The position numbers were made by a program, and so were the translations under genes. A model generated the notes under the pieces. That model saw only the letters and a program-made list of their open reading frames with translations, did no database searches and had not been told where the DNA came from. Positions 55,863-64,000 of a stretch of DNA of 64,000 bases are shown one piece after another. The number at the start of each line of letters is the position of its first letter. The first letter of the stretch is position 1. This DNA comes from Bactrocera neohumeralis (Eukaryota; Arthropoda; Insecta; Diptera; Tephritidae), in NCBI RefSeq assembly GCF_024586455.1, contig NC_065919.1, positions 38,168,839-38,232,838 on the forward strand. The letters are read 5' to 3'.

Positions 55863-58800
55863 TTAAGGATCAAATACTGCACGGATGTATGTATGCAATG
55901 TTCATTGCATACCCCTGCAAGAAAAAATGTTGTCAACGCGCAGAACAAAATTTTTATCATTTTCTTAAAGACCTGATGTAAACAAACGAATGCATGTGAC
56001 TTTGCATCTTTCTTTTACACTTGGAAATTCGGATTTTATTTACTATATAACTATACTACTCGCATTCATGCCTTTTTCTTAGCCATTGCTGACCATAAAT
56101 TCATCAAAGCGAAAAGTTGTCCGTAATGACTATAAATCTATCACAAGTGAAAAAATTATTTTGCGCAGTTGAAAATATAATTTTTATTTCTTGAATAAAA
56201 TATGGAGTTAAATTATGAATTATGAAAAAGATTGTACTGATCCCTGCGTGCGGCTTTCTTCAGTTCTTTAATATTTCAAAATACCTAAATAAAAATGAAA
56301 ATTTATAAATAATTTATTTTTATTTGAAACTTATTTAACTTACATATATTATTTTGGAAACACCTCTCTTTCATAAAAATGTATATTTTTACCACAAAAT
56401 TCAAAAGAGTTATTGCACAGAAGCAGCAACACTTTTGGTTTTGGAAAAGTATAAAATTACATAAGTATTTTACAACTTCTCTAAACTCCTACGGAAGTGT
56501 ATGCCGTCTCCTTTTGGCTTACACAAAATTAGCTTTCGAAAAAACTGTAAACATTGACCGTCATTTTACTGTCCATTTGACTGTCAATGGTGACAGTACC
56601 AAAGAATACAGCTATTTTATTCGCAAGCATTACAGGTCGCAGGCATATCTTTTTAGCAAAAAATGTGACGGCCAGCTGACAAGTAAGCTGCCATAAAAAA
56701 ATGGTGGTGCATTGGTGAACTCATGAGCAGTTTCTTGAAGGAACAACAACCGACTTTGCAACAGCAACAGTATTGTAGCTCCAGTCACAGAGTGCCACAA
56801 GCAGTGCGACAAACGCGCTGCTAGTCATTTTCGACGTCAGTTATTATTGCTTGCAATCGTCTTCGAATTACGCACACACACGCACGCGCACAGTTACACT
56901 TACTACAAATGTGCGCAATTTGCAGTCCTTTTAGTGGCGCACTCAATTTGCCAGCTAAGCCGGCCGTGGTGTTTACTAACTTGTCTGCCACACCATTGCT
57001 TGAACAGGGCTGCATCTGCACGTTGCAGAGTCAATTTTAAACAGCTGCCACACACACTCTCGCAAGCAGACGCAAATACAAACATACATGCATTCACACA
57101 AATACTGATATTTGTTGTTGTGGCAATCGTCGTCATCATCATTGCAATTTGTTGATGTTGCCTTGGTCGTTGGCGTTGGCGGCGTCGATTTGTCATCGCT
57201 TGACTCGGAAGTTCGCCGTTCGTTATTTGCCTGCCACACAGTTGTGAATTGGCACTTAAACTTGACGTGTCTTTTGCTCGTTTCGGGGGATTTCTCGTAT
57301 TATTATTGTATTACGACGACGATTGTTACTATTATTTACGAGCGCTGTCGATAACGTAACGCGCAGCATTCTGTCGGTAGTCCGCTTGTGTTGTTCATGT
57401 CGCCACATGGCAGGGTGAGGACATCTGCGAAAGTGTGGGTGCGCAGGTGAGTTCCTGAACGCGTGGCTCTACCGACTAATATTACGACAGATCCCTTGGG
57501 CTTAGTCTAAAAGCTATTATTTTCCATTGTATGTACATATATATATGTACATACATACGTATGTATATAATATGTATATACTTACATATTTTTGAGAACA
57601 AAATGATCCCAATTTGCAATCTGCCGTTAAAACTTTGTATATGTACTTGTATATACATTCGGAAAGTTCTTCAGCAATACTGGCTGGATGGAGCAATTCA
57701 TATGAAGCGATTCAAGGTTTAAGGTAGTTTGGAAGGTGTCGATTTAACACTTTTTCAAATTCATACATCCATCGTGTATGAGTATGTAAATATAAGCTCG
57801 CGAACCAAAAATTCCATTCTTGTTTACCATTCATCTATTCCACAGTTTGTCTTTCCATTCGTGCAACCATAGCTCGAGAGTGAATAATTTCAAATTCTTT
57901 CCACACATTTTTCTCCATTGCATCAATTATGATCGAGTGTGACTTTTATGATTGTTTTCTTTAAAACGCTTCTCAACTGGTTCTACAAATAAACATTTTC
58001 GTATGTATGTGTGCCATCCGTTGGCAGGGGCAGCATACCGTCTACAAGTGTGCCTAAATTACTTCATTAACGAGTTTATTTCATGTTGTTATAATCAGGC
58101 ATCCCTTCTGCACACCTCACCTCCAGGGCGTTTGTTTGCGGCAGCTTATGTTAGTCGCTCCAGTTCTACACACATATTTGTCCATTCAATTCTCAACAAC
58201 CGACGCACAGTGGGACATTTTCAGCAAAGAAAGATTATAAGTGCGGAGTTGAGTCTCCCTTACAACATCCAATGTGTTGATGTGCTTCGGACCAGGTTGT
58301 ACATAAATCTTAAAAACAAGTTTTGAAAATTTAATCAATCAAAAATAGTATAATTTTTGCTCATTATTTAAAGACAAACTGAATTAGAAAAGGGGAGTGA
58401 AATTGGCGTTATTTGAAGAGCACTCTGGGGTAAAGTGTCTTGTATCATAACGATATTATTTGTTTAATTTAAAATTTACTGAGCGGGTTTTAATAAAATA
58501 TTAATCTTAAAGAAAGCGCTTTCAAACTTGTCATTCCTAAGATCAGTTTGAATATAAATACTGTTAGATCTTCATGGAAAGATATTACAAAATCAGCAAT
58601 GGCAGCAATTAACCTGAAGCGTCTGAGAATAAATCTGAATTGCGGCGCCACTCATTACTCGGTGTTGGATTATCCGAAATGAATAGGTAATCGCTTTGTC
58701 CAGATAACGCTGGGAGGGTTTTCAAAACTCCAATTTCCCACTGTTTAGAAACTATTTTAAGGAAAAGATGAACTTTTGCAAAAAATCTATTAATTTGTTA

Positions 58801-61800
58801 TAACAAATATTAATAATTTTGAAAATCATTACCTCTTAAATTACATATTAAAATCATAGAAAAAAAATTGTTATTTTTTTATACGTGTTTTGCTCAAAAA
58901 CTGTTACTATGCGGCAACAGTGACAACGACTCGACTCCACCTATTGCTCTTCTTCACTCGCTCCCAATTCGTGTTTTTCATACTCGCCTTCTCTTGTGAT
59001 TTCTCGTGCGTTCGGCGATATTTATTTGCTTTCGCAAAGTGAGCAATTGTAGGCACGTTTGCTGCTAATGATGCTGTTGTTAATGCTCGCTGTTGCAGCC
59101 ACCGCGCGCTGTCATCATCACTTGATGTTATTATGGGATCTGGTTCTTGTTGCAGTTGTTTTGGGAGTTTGTCATACTCACTTTTATAGCTGCTTTAATG
59201 TACGAGTACGGATCCACTACTCGATACCACACTAAGTGGCTGCGCGTCACAATGCTCATAAATATGAACATATATATGTATATTGCTTTCTTTTATTTGT
59301 ACTTCATGTTCTACTTCTTGGTCCTCATTTCCCCCTTGTAACACAACCAAGTTTACTTCCTTCCATGAGCTGCTTTCTTAGCACTCTGTGCTGCCGCGTC
59401 GACCGCATTTCGCGTGCTTTGCTCGTTAGTTTCTTATGCTGATGATATTTAAAAGGGCATCGAGTTCATGTTCGGCATCATCAATTATATTTTTCACTCA
59501 CTACTCGCAGATGCCTTCTGCGGGACCCAGCATGCGCGTTAAGTGCAGAGGGCGGCATGCGGCAAAGTATTGAAATTAAAATTAAGCTGAACGAAAACAA
59601 GTAACAAAAGAGAATACACTCACTTAACATGGCACTTAGGTAAGCATGTATATATGTATGTATGTATGTGTTATGTGCGTCCGGGAAAATTGAAATTTGC
59701 AGAAAAACACAACTGTTGAAAGCAACATTTGCAAGCGCGACAACAAGCACCGTTATGCCTAAATGAGAATCTTCTTAATAAGCTACGAGATTTGCCCTCC
59801 GCCACCGTCGCCGACGACCAACGGCCCGTCAGCGGGACATGAGGCCAACAAGCAAATAAAGCAGTGCCACGATGACTGCACTTTTAATTAGTTCCTTAAT
59901 TTGGCCACATTGTGAGTCACTCAACGCAAGACAGTCTAGAGGGCAGTAAAACTTAGCGTGGCGCGGCAAAGTGGTCACTCGAAATTCAGGGCTCAGCACT
60001 TGACGCACAGTGTTCTGAGCCATTCGTGCGCTGATTTCTTTGCATTGTCTGTTATGTTGGCCGAGAATTCACGGCATTCAATTATTTTAATTAGTTCAAC
60101 GCATTTCAAAAGTGCTTCGTCTCGCCTGCCTAACTTGCCGCTCGTTTTAATTTCTGAGTAATAAATGGCTGGTTTTGCAGTCCATTAAATATTTATTCGC
60201 ATTTATAAAGCAATAGCCAATAATACATACTATAAATAATGTGTAATAACATAATAAATGATGTTTTCAGAGGTTCGGAGCGCAGCCTTGAAGTTCACAG
60301 CGTTGTTGAAATTTAAAAAGTGAGTGGCGAACAATCAAAATTGATTTAATATATAATTATCGTAAAATTTATTAAAAAGTGTAAGACATCGCTTTGGACT
60401 CCCTCCTTCCACACTTTCATTGTAAAACTCTACTTTCTAGTTGCAGACATTTTCCCTAACGATAAGATCATCATCATGCACCAAGTAAGGAGTATTCGTT
60501 CAATACAGAAAGTGTTGCCTGGATATTGACCAAATTTTTCGTATTTTTGTAATAAAAATTTTGAATTCATTTCGCACGTTTGGTGGGAACTGTTTGCCAT
60601 GAGCTCATAAATGGTCCGAGAATGGCTGGTCCTTTGTTCTTCAAACAACCTCCTGAAAAAAATCATTTCTTTACACCTCTTTCTAAGAGCAGAAGTTTAG
60701 CGACAGTTTCACCGTATTCCAGGCGACGTAAATGGTCGGTCGGCAAAATAAATGCTAAACACGGCAACGATATTGCTCTTGAGGACTCTGGGCAACACCG
60801 CTGCTAAGGAGTATTTTTGTTGCATCCGCGTTCACTTAACCTACAAAACTGTACACAATAACGAAAAGTATTTTATTAAAAAATTGGGAGCTTGTAGCAT
60901 TTATTTTTGATTTTATGTTTAAAACATTTATTCCACTGCAAACCAATAATATTTAAATATACCTGATAAGGTGGGTTCCAATTCTCGCTAGTCTAGACAT
61001 CTAATACTCAGTAATTAATAAGAATTTCTACATATGTGCGAATTGATACAGAAGGCGTTCCATTGTGGAACCCCGAAGCCGAATTTATGAAAACTAACAG
61101 GCATTTTCGTATGCAGAACAAAAAACATTAATTCGATCCAATTAATTATTTCAAATAGCACTCAGCAGCCATCATCTTTCTTCAAACGAAACAAACGAGA
61201 AACAGTTTAATCAACCTCATCAATTAGCTCCACCCGCTCGAAGGAAAGCAAGCGAACGAAAACAAAAAAATCGTTAATGGCAACAACACCAAAAGCGACG
61301 GCAGAACAATCTTAAACTGCAATTCATTTAGCGAACAATCCACCACCACCACCATCATCTTCGTCATCACTAATATTACCAGCATCTCCAAGCGTCAGCG
61401 TCATTATGGCTCTGCTTGCGCCGGGCACCCACGAAGCGAGCGCAGAGGCCAGCATGGCAGAGATCAAATTAAGAAACACATTATAATGATTGAAGCACGA
61501 AGTTCGAGTGGAAGAAAGGAATAGTACATACCTACAAACATAAATACTCGCACACAAAATATCCGAATTGAAATTGAACGACATGCAGCGAGCAGCGTGC
61601 AGAAAACGAAGTAGCCAAAGCCGCGCAACAAAAACCAAATAACGTAAACACCATAAACGCCAGTCATGTAAAGTAAAACAAACACAATTATAACGAATTA
61701 AGCCAAAGAACAGCATCAAAATATCCAAGTGCATGTTTGTATTTGAGAGTATCTGACGTAAACGCTTATGAGTTATGACTGGAAATAGCTGAGTATCTTG

Positions 61801-63055
61801 GGCAACTTAGCAACCAGCACATATATACATATAATATGTTGTATGTACACATTTCACATATATATGTGTGTATGTACTCATTTCATTTTCATTCAAGAGG
61901 GATACAATCAGACAACAACACAACAACAACAAACTACATTCATACAACAAGCATAAATCAAGCATCAAAGTGGAGAAGCTATCGAACTGCCGGCTGAACA
62001 ATCATACAAATATGCATACATTTGTACATATGTATGTATATAGTATATGGATGTATGTATATATATGTATTTACTGTATAATAAAAAGTGAATGCGTGCA
62101 TGAGTGCTGGAGAGGGCTGGAGAGGGCTGCGCGCCACAAGAGCTGAAACAACGGGCGTAGTAGTGGAGGAATGAGCAGACAAAAGCAATGCAACAGTGTG
62201 TTAACTGCGTCATAATCCATTATTGAACTACTGAAAATGTTCGTAATGCCAGGCGCATCATTAAATGCCATTGTCGCTGGGGGCAACAGCAACAACAATG
62301 GCAATGAAAGCGCTGAGCAACCGTAAGAATAAAAAGAAAAGGGATGAAGAGGCGCATTATGATTGCAGAGCGCAATATTGCCAACAGCTAGTGCACTCTC
62401 ATGCTCACGACAGGAAGTGGACAGACACACATGTACATATGTATGTCTGTGTCTCTGCAGCGCTTTGGTGTGAGATACTGGGTTGTTGAGCACATGTTCT
62501 CAGCTACATAACCTCGTACCAGTAAAGAGAAATGTTGCTAGAGGCTAGTGGTTCTCCAACACCTAAATCAAAACAAAAGAAATACCCAAAACACATTTCG
62601 AAACCTCCTTGTAAGTCAAAATTTTTCTGGTCTCACTGAAAGTTTTCTTCAGCATTACTACAACCGAATGAGTTACTGGTCGGAAGACTGAATGAAAATT
62701 ATGTATGTATATATGTATGACAATATAACCCTTTCGAATCCTTCCGAGAAGCGACATCTATGTACATATTTTATTATTTTCGGAAGCTTTTCCTGCTTCT
62801 GTTTAATATTTTTTTCTGTACCATATGGTTAGAACATCCTAAGGCTTAGTCAACAATTAAAATTTTAAAAAAGCTTAATTTCTCCTGGTGTTTACAATGT
62901 ACTACAGCGGTCCGAACTTAATATCTCATTTGTCGTTCAGTGCATCCAAGAAAAAAGCTAGTTCTTTTCAGTTTATGTAATTTACAGTGCAATACTCCAC
63001 ATGATAGGAGGGGTGAAGGTGGAACGGCCAATGCAATAACATTTAATATATTAAA
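55863..63055. other. Unassigned DNA with microsatellites and GC-richer patches
   Basis: I support no gene in these 7 kb. GC-richer blocks at 56740-57480 and 58920-60160 are open on both strands and probably represent conserved non-coding or untranslated sequence of a neighbouring gene. Simple repeats: ATGTACAT-type at 57530-57580, TATGTATG at 59646-59672, CCACCACC at 61339-61352, ATGTATAT at 62028-62070. A minus frame at 61324-61734 ends in an acidic GNISDDEDDGGGGGLFAK tail and is noted as a finding. Confidence 0.45.
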
Positions 63056-63695
63056 AACAAGCAAGGAAGGGCTAAATTCGATTGTAACCCCACATTATAC
63101 ACTCTTGGAACTTGAAAGAATCAGAGGTTGACAAAACTTTGTATTCAACAAGTCACTGGAAGTTCGAAAATCTTTATATTAGGTATATGGGCGCTAACTG
63201 AAGTATAGACGTATTCAACATATCTTACAGATCGACCGATATTTTCGGCAAAAAGATAGCCATATGCACTGGGGTCCATGTAGTAGGTCGTGAAATATAT
63301 AGTATGATTTTACCTAAATGTGGGCGTTGCCCCGTCCATCGTCCAATTTTTATTTCGGCTCCTACAAAGCCCTCTCATACCATCGCGGTGGTAAAAGTTA
63401 ATGTCTCTGGAGCTTGATTTATCGCGCTTTTAGTAGTTTTCGTTACTCGCGTTTTTCCCAAGGGACAAGGAACACGTGTACCAAGTTTCAGTAATATATC
63501 TCAATTTGTACACAAGTGCCCGCACTGACGGACAAACTTACGGACGTACGGACAGTCACTCGGAATTCAACTCGTCTCGTTATCCTGATTATTTATATAT
63601 ACATATGTATGTGTACAACTCCATATCTATCTCGATTAGGTTAAGGTGATACAAACAACCGTTAGGTAAACAAAACTATTATACTCTATATACAT
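63056..63695 (-). mobile_element. Mini-me/DINE-1-like fragment, diverged
   Basis: AACAAGCAAGGAAGGGCTAAATTCG at the left and GGTGATACAAACAACCGTTAGGTAAACAAAACTATTATACTC at the right are inverted mini-me termini. ACGGACAAACTTACGGACGTACGGACAG (63529) is a decayed GTCY tract. The middle has deletions and little of the GGGCGTGG core (GTGGGCGTTGCCCCG at 63320). Confidence 0.65.
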
Positions 63696-64000
63696 AAGTA
63701 TATAATAAACTGTGAATAAATGACAATAACAAGCAGCACACTTACTCAAAATAGTAAAACATTACTCTCAGTCGTGGCCATAAAAACGCAGTAATCAACA
63801 TTCAATTGGCTTGTATACATTTGTTGTGCAACAAATGTTGGTAACATTGTTGCTAAGCAAATTGAAATGTTGCCAATGGCATGATAAGTGCTGCAGACGA
63901 TGGTGCGCCCATTCCGTATTCAATTTAACGCTTTTCAACGACAACGAGCGCAATTTATACGTCCAACAACAACAACAACACTGACTCAATGGCATAAAAG
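63696..64000. other. Unassigned DNA at the window edge
   Basis: No gene seen; a CAACAACAACAACA run near 63964. Confidence 0.4.

Noticed and set aside
55676..55981. Cysteine-rich small protein of about 100 residues
   Set aside because: It overlaps the right terminal repeat of a 590-bp inverted-repeat element, has no signal peptide despite many Cys, and its Cys come from TGT/TGC-rich simple sequence.
1..64000. LTR retrotransposons, tRNA/rRNA genes, CRISPR arrays, satellite arrays
   Set aside because: I looked for long direct terminal repeats, tRNA cloverleaf B-box sequences, rRNA segments and regularly spaced repeats and found none I could support. Reading by eye could miss a diverged tRNA or snoRNA.

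Overview
This is eukaryotic, AT-rich DNA that looks like a higher fly. The best guess is a tephritid fruit fly, inferred from the density and type of mini-me/DINE-1-like elements, several mariner lineages, an insect-type RTE retrotransposon and a DUF1091-family secreted-protein gene with a short GT-AG intron. There are no bacterial operons, ribosome binding sites, CRISPR arrays, or rRNA/tRNA genes that I could recognise. The species assignment is an inference, not something the sequence proves.

Only one convincing complete host gene is visible: a two-exon minus-strand gene (27318-27943) encoding a 182-residue secreted DUF1091/CheB-like protein. A few isolated exon-like islands suggest that one or more large-intron genes cross the window. 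These are a plus-strand island at 37327-37442 with an excellent acceptor, and a minus-strand series (49435-49476, 48253-48373, 26127-26154, 18557-18655, 2213-2256) whose reading phases happen to join. They are candidates only.

Most of what can be named is transposon-derived. Mini-me/DINE-1-like (Helentron-associated) elements with a (GTCY)n tract and a terminal hairpin occur at 9.5, 16.4, 20.2 and 30.4 kb, with decayed relatives at 14.1, 29.4, 31.6, 33.9, 36-37, 43.3-45.6, 50.1, 52.6-53.8 and 63.1 kb. An RTE-type non-LTR retrotransposon is present as four broken copies (22.1, 31.7, 40.5 and 47.4 kb), and a jockey-like fragment lies at 46.4 kb. Tc1/mariner-type elements lie at 10.9, 12.6, 25.4, 26.8, 28.2, 38.8, 40.0 and 54.1 kb. 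TTAA-flanked Kolobok-like MITEs lie at 1.3, 7.7, 45.7 and 51.5 kb. A nested Mutator-like element with a FLYWCH finger (17.3 kb), a Helitron (53.2 kb) and three other terminal-inverted-repeat elements (44.0, 44.6 and 55.3 kb) complete the set.

Layout: 0-9.5 kb is mostly unassigned DNA with two TTAA MITEs. 9.5-25.9 kb is a transposon nest (mini-me copies, a mariner, the FLYWCH element, and an RTE inside a CxxC protein-family fragment). 26-28 kb holds the DUF1091 gene between transposase fragments. 28-41 kb holds mariners, mini-me and RTE fragments. 41-43 kb is unassigned. 43-47.7 kb is a dense MITE and retroelement cluster. 48-50 kb holds exon-like islands. 51.5-55.9 kb is a second nest, including a nearly perfect 350-bp palindromic transposon. 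56-64 kb is mostly unassigned, with microsatellites. No new defence or metabolic system is visible; the most unusual objects are the palindromic transposon and the FLYWCH element.
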